Assembly: GCA_027475525.1 (NCBI GenBank)
Contig: JAMWFC010000046.1
Span: 2,542,001-2,606,000 of the forward strand
Length of the DNA: 64,000 nucleotides
Origin: Macrolepiota albuminosa
Taxonomy: Eukaryota > Basidiomycota > Agaricomycetes > Agaricales > Agaricaceae
Direction: 5' to 3'
The notes under the pieces were generated by a model, which was not told where the DNA came from, did no database searches, and saw only the letters and a program-made list of their open reading frames with translations. Numbering within the stretch: the first letter of the stretch is position 1; each line of letters begins with the position of its first letter. The translations under genes were made by a program, and so were the position numbers. Below, one piece after another: positions 1-14,065 of this stretch.

Positions 1-68
1 GACAGAACTCGTGTTGGGATTATCTAGTCTGCCCTCTTGTTCTACAGCTAGCTAAGTTTGGATTGCAG

Positions 69-3154
<3,086 letters not shown>

Positions 3155-3222
3155 TGGCGCACGCTACACGTGATCGCAATAGACTTTTGGAGGTCGACAG
3201 TTTAGTTTGACACACAGCTGCT

Positions 3223-4131
3223 ATGCGCACGCACTATTCATCTCTCACTTTCGTTGTCTTCAATTTTTTCCTCATTGTCCACGCCCAGTCCCATCCACTC
3301 AATCCCCGCCAGCACGACCCACCAGAGCTCATCGACATCATAGACGACGATATCTTCTACGGGTCGACCACGCTCGCCGGCTACAGCTACGAGACCTTCC
3401 CGGGACATGAAACAACCACAACGTCATACGGCGGGCCCTTTGACAACCCTTTTCTTTCGCACACAGGGTCCCAGTCACAATCCACCACATCTACGGCGAG
3501 CACAACCTCCTCAACAGCTACTCATACTACCAAGCAGAAACAACCTCCGCCGACGCCAACAAGCGAACCACCACACACGACCTCGTCATCCTCCACAGCG
3601 GGCCCGGCTGCGACTGCCTTCTCGCCACCAAACACACCGACCGACGCTGAAGCGGTACCACATAGTGACGCGAAGCAGTGGAAAATCATCGGTCTCGTTG
3701 TGATCTGCATTACGTTCATCGGCGTTTCAACGCTCGCAATCGTATTTTTCGACGCGTGGTGGGGTTTTCTGCGTGCAGTCATATGCCGGCGCCCGCAAGG
3801 CCAGGAGAGGGAGGACATGGTACCCGACTGGGAGAAACGAAGTTGGGAGTACAAAATTCCCACTCCGAACGAAGACCCATATACAGCAATGGGTAGTAAG
3901 GACAATCTCACCGCCGATGCGGCAGGAATTGGGTCTGGAGCAGGGAGAACGCGTGGGATGGCACAGGCACCCGATTATCTGCCAAATCCACATCTACTCC
4001 AAACAGGTCGGATACCATCGCCACAGCCGATGTACGTGCCAGAGATTGACCGCCATCCGCTTGAACCACTTGTACGACGACCGAGCACAAATCCTCGATC
4101 ACCATACACGTTCACAGCAACTTACACATAG
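3223..4131 (+). CDS. Ser/Thr-rich single-pass membrane protein, wall-sensor-like
   Basis: Unspliced 302-residue protein. Residues 1-22 form a hydrophobic signal peptide ending near HAQS. Residues 60-140 are very rich in Ser, Thr and Pro, as expected for an O-mannosylated extracellular stalk. One strong transmembrane helix (about 152-174, core IIGLVVICITFIGVSTLAIV) is followed by a charged, proline-rich cytoplasmic tail of about 125 residues. This layout matches fungal Mid2/Wsc-like surface sensors, but no diagnostic domain such as a WSC cysteine cluster is present, so the family assignment is an inference from architecture. It starts 69 bases after the transporter stop on the same strand. Confidence 0.75.
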   Translation: MRTHYSSLTFVVFNFFLIVHAQSHPLNPRQHDPPELIDIIDDDIFYGSTTLAGYSYETFPGHETTTTSYGGPFDNPFLSHTGSQSQSTTSTASTTSSTATHTTKQKQPPPTPTSEPPHTTSSSSTAGPAATAFSPPNTPTDAEAVPHSDAKQWKIIGLVVICITFIGVSTLAIVFFDAWWGFLRAVICRRPQGQEREDMVPDWEKRSWEYKIPTPNEDPYTAMGSKDNLTADAAGIGSGAGRTRGMAQAPDYLPNPHLLQTGRIPSPQPMYVPEIDRHPLEPLVRRPSTNPRSPYTFTATYT

Positions 4132-4276
4132 GTCGCAAACATGGCAAACATCACTATTCAAACACGGTCACTACAATGCATGTCAGTATATACCACATTT
4201 GTACAAGGATTGATGAGCATTACACATACAACCCATATCCTACATCCCCGACAACATGCATCACCATTAGACACGT

Positions 4277-4540
4277 TTATTGTCTCTGAATAGGTTTTTT
4301 GGGAAGGTTTTCTTCCAGCTTGTCAGACACTACGATGCCGGCCAGGGCTACAGCACAGACGGCGAGAGAAAAGTAAAGGCGGGTACGTGCCGGAAGAGCT
4401 AATAATTAATTAGAACAGAACAATTCGATCGAAGAGCTTGAAAGTACGAGCACTCCACCTGCATATGATTCAATTAGAGTTCGATTTCCTATTGGGTTCC
4501 TTGGAATACCAGTTGGTTTCTGGTCCTTGGGAGGCATCAT
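4277..4540 (-). CDS. 67-residue single-TM micro-protein, two exons
   Basis: Not an uninterrupted ORF; found by splicing. Exon 1 is 4459-4540 (starts MMPPKDQKPTG), the intron is 4399-4458 (GTGGAG donor, CTAAT branch-like box, TTATTAG acceptor), and exon 2 is 4277-4398. The 204 coding bases give 67 residues in phase. The N-terminus is basic and proline-rich (IPRNPIGNRTLIESYA), followed by one hydrophobic helix (about residues 37-52, LYFSLAVCAVALAGIVV) and a short charged tail with stop. Such an N-in/C-out layout is typical of small mitochondrial inner-membrane or ER proteins, but I do not recognise the family. A TATA-like box lies about 60 bases upstream. Confidence 0.6.
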
Positions 4541-5057
4541 AAACGAAGTGAGCAAGAAAATTCCAGTTTTTCTAACTCCGCCACGGTCATTCTGTACTTA
4601 TATATAAGCCTTCTGGCAAGCCAACCTGCCTCGCAATGCATAGCGTGGACCGCTGTTTCGTGAATCTCAATATCTCTACTGAGCAAGCTGATTCGAGTGG
4701 TGGAGGTTACCAATCTCGATCCTTTGTCAGGGTGTGTAGAGCGCTGACTCGAACATACCAACCTTGGTTTCTACTAGTAGATATACTCATAACGGTCAGG
4801 CACGTCTATGAAAGAGGATCTTCTGGATGAATTCCTCAAGCTTAGCTATTGGTCTATGCCTTGGTTCAACTGCCATCATAGAGATCAATTCAATCATTGG
4901 ATATGCTCATATCAAGGCGTCCATCTGTAAATCTCATATTTTGAACGGATCAGGACGGTCTTTTCGTTGCGTTACGGCAGGAGGATTTACAAGTACATAT
5001 ATATGCAACCGATTGCCCATCATTCCGACCATGACACAAGCAACTCCAGTTATGCCT
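4541..5057. other. Spacer; 3' flank of AP1, duplicated at AP2/AP3
   Basis: No gene recognised. The part from about 4800 (GAGGATCTTCTGGATGAATT...) is clearly homologous to 9090-9300 and 20595-20790, so the duplicated protease module extends about 250 bases beyond the stop codon. Confidence 0.6.
4598..4608 (-). promoter_or_regulatory. TATA-like box for the 67-residue gene
   Basis: A near-palindromic TTATATATAAG lies 58-68 bases upstream of the start at 4540 on the minus strand, a normal TATA distance for fungi. No experimental support. Confidence 0.35.
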
Positions 5058-6832
5058 TTAGTTGGTAGTTGCGGTGGTAAATGGAGTGTTGGCGAAACCA
5101 ATCCGTTTGTTGGCAGTATCGAATACAGTGTAGAAGCGCTCGAGGAACGCGTAACCATTGATGAAGTCCAATCCAGAGCCAGTGTTCGCGCCCGCGTCAG
5201 CGACAATCAGATAGACGCTACTAGCTGATCCACCGAGGGCAGTGTTGAGGGAGCGAGGCCATATCTGAGCATTAGCAGTGAACTCGAAGGTGGCCTGATC
5301 GAGGACCTTAGAATTATTTTCAATAATAGGAAATATATCACATACTCCATTTATCGTAAAGAAGAGGGATTGAAGGTTAGAAAATTGCGAGGAGGTGATG
5401 CGAAGCAGTCCAGTCGTGCCATCCATGACAGCACCAGTAACGCTGCGGTAACGGCTGAAAGCATCGCTAGCGATGTAGAGCAATGTTGTTCCTACGCGTA
5501 ACTCAGTATGTGACGACTGGATGATGACTAGACCTTACCGGTGTCAACGATACCAGCAGTGGACGAGAGAATGGAGGTAGAAGTGCCGTAACGTATGCTC
5601 TGGTTGATACCCCAGTAGAACCTTGCGGGGGTAGTAGTGGTGAGAGGTCTTTATAGGGATGATTACAATGAGAAAACAGTCGGCGTTGGAACTGGAACAT
5701 GATTCCTCACGCATAGTTTATGGTGCCAGTGTATTTTGAGGTGTCAACACCACCCCAGGCGAGCTCCCCGTTCAAGACCTCAAGAGAACTGGTGGGCTCA
5801 AAGGAAATGCCAATTTGATCGGCAGAAATAAGGCCCATGGAAAAAGCGTTGTCCGTGACAGTGGGAATGATGGAGGAGAAATCGGGGGAGAGTGTACCTG
5901 GGATGTCACCCTCGGACTTGATTCGTTGAGTAGCACTGAACTTACTTACCTTGCGTCAGGTCTACTGGTCCAATACTTATTAAAACATATCAATCAAGAG
6001 ACATAAGCTATGGACAAAAATGATGTGTCACCCAAGGATACCGTCAGTACCATCGAAGCCAATAGCCTAGGACAGTTAGTCAGCTCATAGCGATTTAAGG
6101 ATAAAGACGTACGACGGACGCGACACCAATGGACTGCCTGGGAATGACGAGACCAGAAGCGATTGTGACTTGATCAATGTATTCAGTACCTGTTACTCAG
6201 TCAGTCAACCGCAATCATCATAATCCATCGTTGTTTTACCAGCGAAGGCTCCGGATCCATAGGTGACGGTCTAAGAACAATGAAAATTAATCAGCTGAAG
6301 ATCGACTAAAGTACACATACCACACTGTTGGATGTCTCGGAGCTGGTACTGGTAGGACGGTAAGGAGTTCCGGCGCCGATCCAGGTGTTCGAGCTTACGG
6401 GGGCACATAAGCTGTTCGCAATATGCTCACCAAAGAAGCAATTCACCTTCCAGTGTCAATTATGAGTTCGTCTATCCATTTAATACTAGGATCAGCCATT
6501 CCAACGAAAGAAAATGCTTCATTCTTACACGTCGTAGCGGGACTACCTACACCGATGGACGCGATATAAGACACGGCCTGGTTGTCGACCGGTTCATCGA
6601 TGATGGAATCGGATGAGAAGGCGTCAGGTGAAACCCCCTTGGACAAAGCCTCAGCGCGAGCGCGAAGGTGTTTAATACGAGCCAAGTCATGGCGGACGAG
6701 ATTGTGAACGCTGGTGACATTGAGTCGCCTAGCAAGGGGCAACTTCACAGGGGAGTCGCGAACGACGATCGGGTTGGCAGAAACTGCCAGAGCGAGTAGG
6801 AGAGTGGTCAGTAGAGAAGAAGCAGCGAACAT
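5058..6832 (-). CDS. Secreted pepsin-like aspartic protease (polyporopepsin-like), AP1
   Basis: Peptidase family A1 endopeptidase, secreted. Eleven exons rebuild a continuous 416-residue frame: 6529-6832, 6447-6471, 6321-6393, 6240-6270, 6113-6189, 6032-6066, 5950-5975, 5711-5897, 5539-5648, 5346-5491, 5058-5294. It has a signal peptide (start MFAASSLLTTLLLALAVSA), then a propeptide rich in Arg/His, then the mature enzyme. The first catalytic motif DTGSSNTW is split by the second intron; the second, DTGTTLLY, is split by the intron at 5492-5538. The last intron (5295-5345) is 51 bases and free of stops, so naive callers will translate it; TTCTAAG inside is a branch point. All motifs are intact, so it is probably active. 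It is a diverged paralogue of AP2 and AP3. The start at 6832 begins the signal peptide; an in-frame Met 29 codons upstream is less likely. Confidence 0.92.
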
Positions 6833-7744
6833 ATTGCCCGAGAAAAGGATGAGATGGCTAGGCGGTAAAAGAATCTGTGTTTTCTGTTCACTTTTATAGG
6901 CTTTGGAGATGTCCTTCACATGGAACGTGGGGTTAGAAGACTATCCGGACATACAACGAGACACGAATACATTGAGTCCACCATAATCAGGACCAAGCGT
7001 GAACGTGAGCGGACATTCTAAGAAAATTTATGGAATGAGGGCCACAGACACCTGACAACTAGATTTGATTTTCTCTCTGATTGCGTACTGTAGATGAGGC
7101 GTGTCGCCGTACGATTCGTTCGATTGGGTCTGCATATGATACACTATCCGAGTGCAAGGGCGATTAGACCGATAGCCACAAGGTCTACTTATCTATGCGC
7201 TCGATTTATCCGCGACGCCGAGTGCTCTTTCGGTTAAACGGATAGGAAAACCGTAATCCTGAACAGTGGTCAGAGCGGGGAGTGACAGCATCGAATAAAG
7301 TATCTTCAGATAGAAGTTTTGTTGTATTGAGAAGCGCACTACCTCAACACGTGGTACGAGCAGATGATCAATGAGTGCAGCTGCCTGCCTCTCAGCAGGG
7401 GAGCGACATCTCGGATTTAACGGGGAGTATCCTTGTGAAGCCTAAATGCAACGGAGGCTATCATGTCTTGGTGCGCCTGCCTCGGACCGCAGCATTACTG
7501 ACAACGAGCCGTTGCTCAGAACATGTTCATATATTGTGATATTGAAGAGCCACCAAGTTGACGTTACTGAAATCGAGGTGAATATGAAATCGCTGCCATT
7601 ATCGCAACTGCCAGTGGATTTTGCAATCGCCAGACGCACTGGACTGAAAGAAGAACACATTAACGCTGAATAACCGAAAGTTCGATATTGTAACGTTTTG
7701 CCTAAAATGGAACACGTCGGAATTGCACTCGACGAACCAGTTGA
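6833..7744. other. Upstream spacer of AP1
   Basis: No gene seen. The sequence is alignable by eye with the regions upstream of AP2 (11091-11923) and AP3 (22669-23501), with many small differences, so it is part of the older protease-GRP duplication. From 7513 on it is nearly identical to 17646-17722. Confidence 0.55.
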
Positions 7745-8050
7745 CTACCTGCCTCTGTGACACGTTACGCCCTTCACCACATCCACCACTCCGTTACCGC
7801 CATTACAAACACCACCGGAGTACTTTCCGTGACCACCATTGTCGTCATCCCAATAATGACAATGTACTTTGTGGTGGTAGTATCGGTCGCGATAAGAATT
7901 GGAGTAACCCCTCTGAACATGAAAGAGACCAGTTTCCGGAGGCGAAGGTGGGTGATAAGCAGTACGAACCTTGGACAAGCGAGTGGTTCGAACTAGGCGC
8001 AGCTGTTGAGTGATCAACGTGAAGGATAGCAGCGAGGTGAGAAATTTCAT
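7745..8050 (-). CDS. Diverged GRP relative, His/Cys-containing, repeats lost
   Basis: Exon 1 is 7970-8050 and exon 2 is 7745-7912, with a 57-base intron at the same place as in the GRP genes. The 82-residue product has a weak signal-like start (MKFLTSLLSFTLITQQL) and then RGYSNSYRDRYYHHKVHCHYW, clearly aligned with the Tyr/Arg segment of GRP proteins. It lacks the Asn-Gly-Gly repeats. Sister copies stop at a Gly-Gly-X-Trp end as GRPs do; here one G is missing in that stretch, and the frame reads on to a different C-terminus (VVDVVKGVTCHRGR). It may be decaying; it is the only one of the four relatives that keeps an ATG. Confidence 0.42.
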   Translation of the reverse strand: MKFLTSLLSFTLITQQLRLVRTTRLSKVRTAYHPPSPPETGLFHVQRGYSNSYRDRYYHHKVHCHYWDDDNGGHGKYSGGVCNGGNGVVDVVKGVTCHRGR

Positions 8051-8329
8051 AATCGAATAATCAGCCATAGATAGAGTATGACAATAGAGTGCAATCGGGG
8101 ATTACTGAAGCTGGGTGCTTCAAGACAATATGTGTACATGCATCCCTTTTATCCCTTCCAATGGAAATTTAATGGTGGCTGGGGCTGGCAGAGATGTCCC
8201 CCAACAGTTTCGTAGAGGTACATGAATGATGAATTATTGGTTCACAACTCAACTGAGTAGGAAAGACATAACAAACGTTTGACATGCTTCAATTCTAGAG
8301 AATGGCGGTAAATAATAGACACGGCTCGT

Positions 8330-8750
8330 TTACCACCTCCCGCCATAACCACCTCCATTTCCACCGTTGCCGCCATTACCGCCATTACCACCATTACCAC
8401 CACTTCCGCCCCAGTACGAATTCCCACCATTCCCTCCGTTTCCTCCATTACCGCCATTCCCACCGTTCCCGCCACCACCATAGTACCCCCCGCCGTAGTA
8501 ATAATTATCCCGATGGCCATAGGAATAGTCATTATCGTAGTCCCAATAATTATAACGACCCTTGTTGTAATAGTTGTGGTTACGGTACGAGTCATAATAG
8601 CCTCTCTAAAAATGGAAGATCAGTTTCCGGAGTTGAAGTTAAATACTGGGTACGAACCTGAACAAGTTCGGGGTTGGAGGCAGGTGCGGCTGTTGAGGGA
8701 GCAGTGGCGGCAAGGATAGTAGCAAGTGCAAAAGCCAAAGTGCCCTTCAT
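8330..8750 (-). CDS. Secreted Gly/Asn/Tyr-rich protein, GRP A
   Basis: Two exons (8658-8750, 8330-8605) split by a 52-base intron, 122 residues. Exon 1 is exactly 31 codons: a signal peptide MKGTLAFALATILAATAPS followed by TAAPASNPELVQ. Exon 2 encodes the mature part: RGYYDSYRNHNYYNKGRYNY, an Asp/Tyr patch, then YYGGGYYGGGG and two blocks of Asn-Gly-Gly triplets around the constant core NSYWGGSGG, ending YGGRW. About half of exon 2 is glycine. There is no cysteine. Function is unknown; composition resembles structural or antimicrobial glycine-rich secreted peptides and prion-like low-complexity proteins. It is the counterpart of GRP G at 19835. Confidence 0.8.
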
Positions 8751-8945
8751 GTTTAATAAATAGTTGTAGTTGGCGTGATCGAGTGAGATGTAGAACTGGG
8801 ACGTGAACTCAAATGTCGATTCTCAACATCCTTTATACCTTTTGACGAACGGCAAAAAGTGGGTCGAAAAGACAACTCCTAACGCCTCAGACAACCACAT
8901 GAAAATCGGTAACCCACTTGAGTAGAATAGGAGGGCAATGGTCTC
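8751..8945 (-). promoter_or_regulatory. Conserved GRP promoter block (representative copy)
   Basis: Upstream of every GRP start the minus strand carries the same ordered elements. These are a TATTTATTAAAC leader touching the ATG, a GGTATAAAG TATA box about 80-90 bases upstream (here 8831-8839 on the plus strand as CTTTATACC), GCCGTTCGTC just before it, CCCACTTT, a GGCGTTAGGAGT stretch, and farther out GTGGGTTACCGATTTTCATG. Matching TATA boxes lie near 12984, 14147, 15192, 16297, 17447, 20338, 24562, 25725, 26770, 28108 and 29255. Conservation is partly due to recent duplication, but the elements also persist between more diverged copies. Confidence 0.55.
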
Positions 8946-9315
8946 CTAGAATTCAAAAAGGAGGGGTAGTGTGGCGTAATTTGACAATGGTTATTTTGTT
9001 CATGATTAACATAGAAATGTGTCTCCTTTTTCAATTCCTGCCTAGGGATGCTTGCAGTCTGCTAGCCTTTCTTTCACTCACCTGGAAAGAGGATTTTCTG
9101 GATAAATTCCTCAAGCTCAGCGATTCATCTATACCTTGGTTTAACTGTCCATCAGAGAGATCAAATCACTCGTTGGTCATGTCTATCTTAAAATCTCATT
9201 CTTCGAATGGATCAGGACGGTCTTTTCGTTGCGTTACAGGATTTACAAGTGTATGCATCCGATTTACCCATCATTCCGATCATGAAACCCATGACAAGCA
9301 ACCCTAGTTACGCCT
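8946..9315. other. Spacer between GRP A promoter and AP2 3' end
   Basis: No gene. It includes the AP 3'-flank homology (about 9090-9300) shared with AP1 and AP3. Confidence 0.5.
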
Positions 9316-11090
9316 TTAGTTGGCAGTTGCGGTGGTAAATGGAGTGTTGGCGAAACCAATCCGTTTGTTGGCAGTATCGAATACAGTGTAGAAGCGCTGG
9401 AGGAACGCGTAACCATTGATGAAGTCCAATCCAGAGCCAGTGTTCACGCCCATGTCAGCAACAATCAGATAGATGCTGCTAGCTGATCCACCGAGGGCAG
9501 TGTTGAGGGAGCGAGGCCATATCTGAGCATTAGCAGTAAACTCGAAGGTGGCCTGATCAAGGACCTTAGAATTATATTCAATAACAGGAAATATATCACT
9601 TACTCCATTTATAGTAAAGAAGAGGGATTGAAGGTTAGAGAATTGCGAGGAGCTGATGCGAAGCAGACCAGTTGTGCCATCCATAACAGCACCAGTAGCG
9701 CTGCGGTAACGGTTATAGGCATCGCTAGCGATGTAGAGCATTGTTGTTCCTATGTGTAACTCAGTATGTGATGACTGTCTTTTTGACGACTAGACTTACC
9801 AGTGTCAACGACACCAGCAGTGGACGAGAGGATGGAGGTAGAAGTGCCATAACGTATGCTTTGGTTGATACCCCAGTAGAGCCTTGAGGGGGTGGTAGTG
9901 GTGAGAGGTCTGTATAGGGGATGATTATAATGAGAAAACAGTGGAACTGGAGCATGACTCCTCACGCATAGGTTATGGTGCCAGTGTACTTTGAGGTGTC
10001 AACGCCACCCCAGGAGAGCTCCCCGTTCAAGGCATCAAGTGAATTGGTGGGCTCAAAGGAGATGGCAATTTGATCGGCAGAAATGAGGCCCGTTGAAAAA
10101 GCGTTGTCCGTGACAGTGGGAATGAGGGAGGAAAAATCGGGGGAGAGAGTACCTGGGATATCATCCTCGGACTTGATGATTCATTGAGTAGCACTGAACT
10201 CACTTACCTTGGGTCAGATCTACTGGTCCAATACTAAGAAAGACATATCAACTAAGAGACATAAGCTATGGACAAAAAGGATGTGTCACCCAAGGATACC
10301 GTCTGTACCAACGAATCCAAAAGCCTAGGACAGTTAGTCAGCCCATAGCCATATTAAGCATAAAGACGTACGTCCGACGCGACACCAATGGACTGCCTTG
10401 GAATGACGAGACCAGGAGCAATTGTGACTTGATCAATGTATTCAGTACCTGTTACTCAGTCAGTCAACCGCGATCATCATAATCCATCGCGGTTTTACCA
10501 GCGAAGGCTCCGGATCCATAAGTGACGGTCTAATAACAATGAAAATTAATAAGTTGAAGATCAGCTAAAGTACACATACCACACTGTTGGATGTCTCGGA
10601 GCTGGTACTGGTAGGACTGTACGGAGTCCTGGCGCCGATCCAGGTGTTCGAGCTTGGGGGGTACATAAGCTATTTGCGATATGCTCACCAAAGAAGCAAT
10701 TCACCTTCCAGTGTCAATTATGAGCTCGTCTAGCCATGTAATATTATGATCAGCAAGTCCAATCGAAGAAAATGCTTCGTTCTTACACGTCGTAGCGGGA
10801 CTACCTACGCCGATGAACGCGACGTAAGACACGGCCTGGTTGTCGAGCGGCTCATCGATGAAGGAATTGGATGAGAAGACGTCAGGTGAAACCCCCTGGG
10901 ACAAAGCCTCGCCGCGAGCGCGAAGGTGCTTGACACGAGCCAAGTCATGGCGGACGAGATTGTGAACGCTGGTGACATTGAGTCGCCTAGCAAGGGGCAA
11001 CTTCACAGGGGAATCACGAACAACGATCGGGTTGGCAGAAACCGCCAAAGCGAGTAGGAGAGTGGTAAGTAGGGAAGAGTCAGCGAACAT
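9316..11090 (-). CDS. Secreted pepsin-like aspartic protease, AP2
   Basis: Same exon plan as AP1. Signal peptide starts MFADSSLLTTLLLALAVSA at 11090. The propeptide and DTGSSNTW (split at the intron near 10710) are preserved, the second DTGTT is split at the intron near 9753-9798, and the C-terminus ends FANTPFTTATAN. The last intron (about 9557-9607) is in frame and stop-free. Differences from AP1 are scattered substitutions, such as Gly-Phe-Val-Gly-Thr-Asp for Gly-Phe-Asp-Gly-Thr-Asp and Tyr-Asn-Arg-Tyr for Phe-Ser-Arg-Tyr. It is almost identical to AP3, offset by 11578 bases. No frame break was seen. Confidence 0.9.
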
Positions 11091-11923
11091 GTTGCCCAAG
11101 AAAAGGATGAGATTGCCAGGCGGTAAAAGAATCTGTGTTTTCTGTTCATTTTTATAAGTTTTGGAGATGTCCTCCACATGGAACGTGGAGTTGGAGACGT
11201 GCATAATCCGGACATGCAACAAGACACGAGTACATTGATTTCACAATCAGGACCAAGCGTGAGCGTGAGTGGACATTCTAAGAAAATTCACGGATTGAGG
11301 GCTACAGACGCCTGACAGCTGGATTTGATATTCTCTCTGATTGCATACTGTAGCTGAGACGTGTCGCCGTACGGTTCGTTTGACTGTGTCTGCATATGCT
11401 ACAACGTCCGAGCGCAAGGGCGATTAGACCGACAGCCACAAGGTCTACTGATCTATGTGCTCAATTTATCCGCGACGCCGATTTTGATTAATCGGATGGG
11501 GAAACCGTAATCCTGGACAGTCGTCAGAGCAGGGAGCAACGGCATGGACTCGAGATAGAAGTTTTGTTGTGTTGAGAAGCGCACTCTCTCAACACGTGGT
11601 ACAAAGCAGATGATCAAGGAGTGCAGCTGCCTGCCACCTCAGCGGGTGAGCGACATCTCGGATTTAACGGGGAGTATCCTTGTGAAGCCTAAATACAATG
11701 GAGGCTATTGGGTGCGTCTGTCTCGTACTGCAGCACGCTGACGACAGCCGTTGCTCAGAACATGCTCACGATTGTGGATATTGAATTACTGAGTTCCAGG
11801 TGAATATGAAATCGCTGCCATTATCGCGACTGCCGCTATTTTGAAATAGCCAGGCGCACTCGACTGAAAGAAGAACACATTAACCGAAAGTTCTTCACCA
11901 CATCCACCACTTCGTTACCGCCA
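11091..11923. other. Upstream spacer of AP2
   Basis: No gene seen; nearly identical to 22669-23501 and a diverged match to 6833-7744. Confidence 0.5.
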
Positions 11924-12135
11924 TTACCAACCACCACCGGAGTAATGACAATGTACTTTCTTGTAGTAGTATCGGTCACGATAATTGGAGTAACCCTCTG
12001 AACATGAAAGAGACTAGTTTCCGGAGGCGAAGGTGGGTGATGCGCAGTACGCACCTTGGACAAGCGACTGGTTTGAACTAGGCGCAGCTGTTGAGTGAAT
12101 AACGACAAGTAGAACAGCGAGGTGGGGAATTGTAT
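11924..12135 (-). pseudogene. GRP-relative relic
   Basis: Homologous to the gene at 7745-8050. The start codon reads ATA (12133-12135), and a G missing just after the exon 2 acceptor breaks the RGYSN frame. The Gly-Gly-Gly-Trp-stop end is still visible in another frame (stop at 11924). The exon 1/intron/exon 2 layout is retained. Two independent lesions make it a probable pseudogene. Confidence 0.6.
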
Positions 12136-12490
12136 AATTGAATAATGAGCCGAGATAGAGTATGACAATTGAGTGTAGTCGGAGATTACTGAACGAGAAC
12201 GTGAAGTTGGGTGCTGCAAGACAATGTGTGTTCATGCATCCATTTTATCCCTTCCAATGGGGAGTTAATGATGGGCTGGGGCTGGCAGTGATATCCCCCA
12301 ACAGTTTCGTAGAGGTACATGAATGATGAAGTGTTGGTTCACAACTCAACTGAGTAGGTCAGACATTTCGGAAATAGGGAAAGCGTGGCGTAAATCAGAT
12401 CATGAGTCACTGAAGACTCGTCACTTTAACAAACGTTTGACATACTTAAATTTTAGAGAATGGCGGTAAATAATAGGCACGATTCATTTA

Positions 12491-12907
12491 CTACCACCCG
12501 CCATACCCTCCACCATTTCCACCGTTGCCACCATTACCGCCATTACCACCATTACCACCACTTCCGCCCCAGTACGAATTCCCGCCATTCCCTCCGTTTC
12601 CTCCATTACCACCATTGCCTCCATTTCCGCCACCACCATAGTACCCTCCGCCATAGTAATAATTGCCACGATTGCCGTAGGAATAGTCATTATCATAATC
12701 CCAATAATTATAACGGCCTCTGTTGTAGTAGTTGCGGTTACGATACGAATCATAGTAGCCTCGCTAATAGCGGAAAATCAGTTTTTGAAGTCAAGTCAAG
12801 CGCTGGGTACGAACCTGGACAAGTTGGGGGTTGGAGGTAGGTGCGGCCGTTGAGGGTGCAGCGGCGGCGAGGATAGTAGCGAGTGCGAAAGCCAAAGAGT
12901 ACTTCAT
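12491..12907 (-). CDS. Secreted Gly/Asn/Tyr-rich protein, GRP B
   Basis: Exons 12815-12907 and 12491-12763, intron 51 bases, 121 residues. Signal exon MKYSLAFALATILAAAAPS; exon 2 begins RGYYDSYRNRNYYNRGRYNY and ends GGGYGGW with a TAG stop, one Trp shorter than GRP C-F. Its intron and acceptor (TTAG then CGAGGC) form a subtype shared with GRP H and K. Counterpart of GRP H. Confidence 0.8.
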
Positions 12908-13653
12908 GTTTAATAAATAGTTGGTGTGATTGAGTGAGTTGTGAAGCTGGGATGCTGAAGACAAACCATCAATTCCCGACGTCCTTTATACCCTTCAATG
13001 AACGGCTAAAAGTGGGTCAAAAAGACGACTCCTAACGCCTCACACAAACACATGAAATTCGGTAACCCACTTGGGTAAAATAGGAGGGGGGAATGGTCTC
13101 CTAAAATTTAAAAAGGAGGAATAGTGTGGCGTAATTTGACACTGTTTTCATGTTGTTACACTGTGCGCGCTACTATTCCTGGGCATAGAAATGTATTGTT
13201 CTATCCAGACTTAATATATATATGATATAGCTAATATTTCACTCACCCTGTCAGTGCCAAAAGTGAACACACCGTTACAAAAGAAAAATCATATCAAATG
13301 ACAAAATGAATATGAATAGACTTGGTTCGAATTTTCGAGAGATTCAAAGTACAAGAATCCAGATTTCCAAAATATCAGGAGTCTTTCATTCAGATTCTCA
13401 AGGTCTCGACGTACTTGGTGGATACATGTTTTACGGTCCATTACATTATTAAAGCTATTGACACAATGTGGTTGCGAAGGACTGGTCATTTCCCTCCAAT
13501 CACAAAACATGTAAACACAGGCTTTGATTTTAACTAGCCATAGTTCGCAAGATTATACCGACATGGTAGTAACAAAAAAAAGCAAGAATTAAATCCATCA
13601 GAGTTCAATCATTAATCCGAAAGAACAAATAAATTATCAAAAACTCTATGTGT
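12908..13653. other. GRP inter-gene spacer, type 1
   Basis: Holds the GRP B promoter (12908 to about 13130), then an A/T-rich stretch with TATATATATGATATAG, then a spacer with GACTTGGTTCGAATTTT recurring at 16637, 24898, 27119/27196 and 28445. This lies 3' of GRP C and may be its 3' UTR. Short ORFs on both strands of it recur only because the DNA is duplicated. Confidence 0.5.
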
Positions 13654-14065
13654 TCACCACCACCCGCCATACCCGCCACCATTCCCGCCATTCCCACCAT
13701 TCCCACCATTCCCACCACTTCCGCCCCAGTACGAATTCCCACCATTACCCCCGTTCCCTCCATTACCTCCATTGCCTCCATTACCACCACCACCATAGTA
13801 CCCTCCGCCATAATAATAATTATCCCGATGGCCGTAGGAATAGTCGTTATCGTAGTTCCAGTAATTGTAACGGCCTTTGTTGTAGTAGTTACGGTTACGA
13901 TACGAATCGTAATAGCCTCTCTAAAAATAGAAGATCAGTTTCCGGAGTTGAAGTTAAGTATGGGGTACAAACCTGGACAAGTTCGGGATTGGAGGTAGGT
14001 GCAGCCGTTGAGGGTGCAGCAGCGGCGAGAATAGTAGCGAGTGCGAAAGCCAAAGTGAACTTCAT
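13654..14065 (-). CDS. Secreted Gly/Asn/Tyr-rich protein, GRP C
   Basis: Exons 13973-14065 and 13654-13920, 119 residues. Signal exon MKFTLAFALATILAAAAPS then TAAPTSNPELVQ; exon 2 starts RGYYDSYRNRNYYNKGRYNY, where the aromatic patch reads Tyr-Trp-Asn-Tyr-Asp-Asn instead of the usual Tyr-Trp-Asp-Tyr-Asp-Asn, and ends YGGWW. Counterpart of GRP I. Confidence 0.8.
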
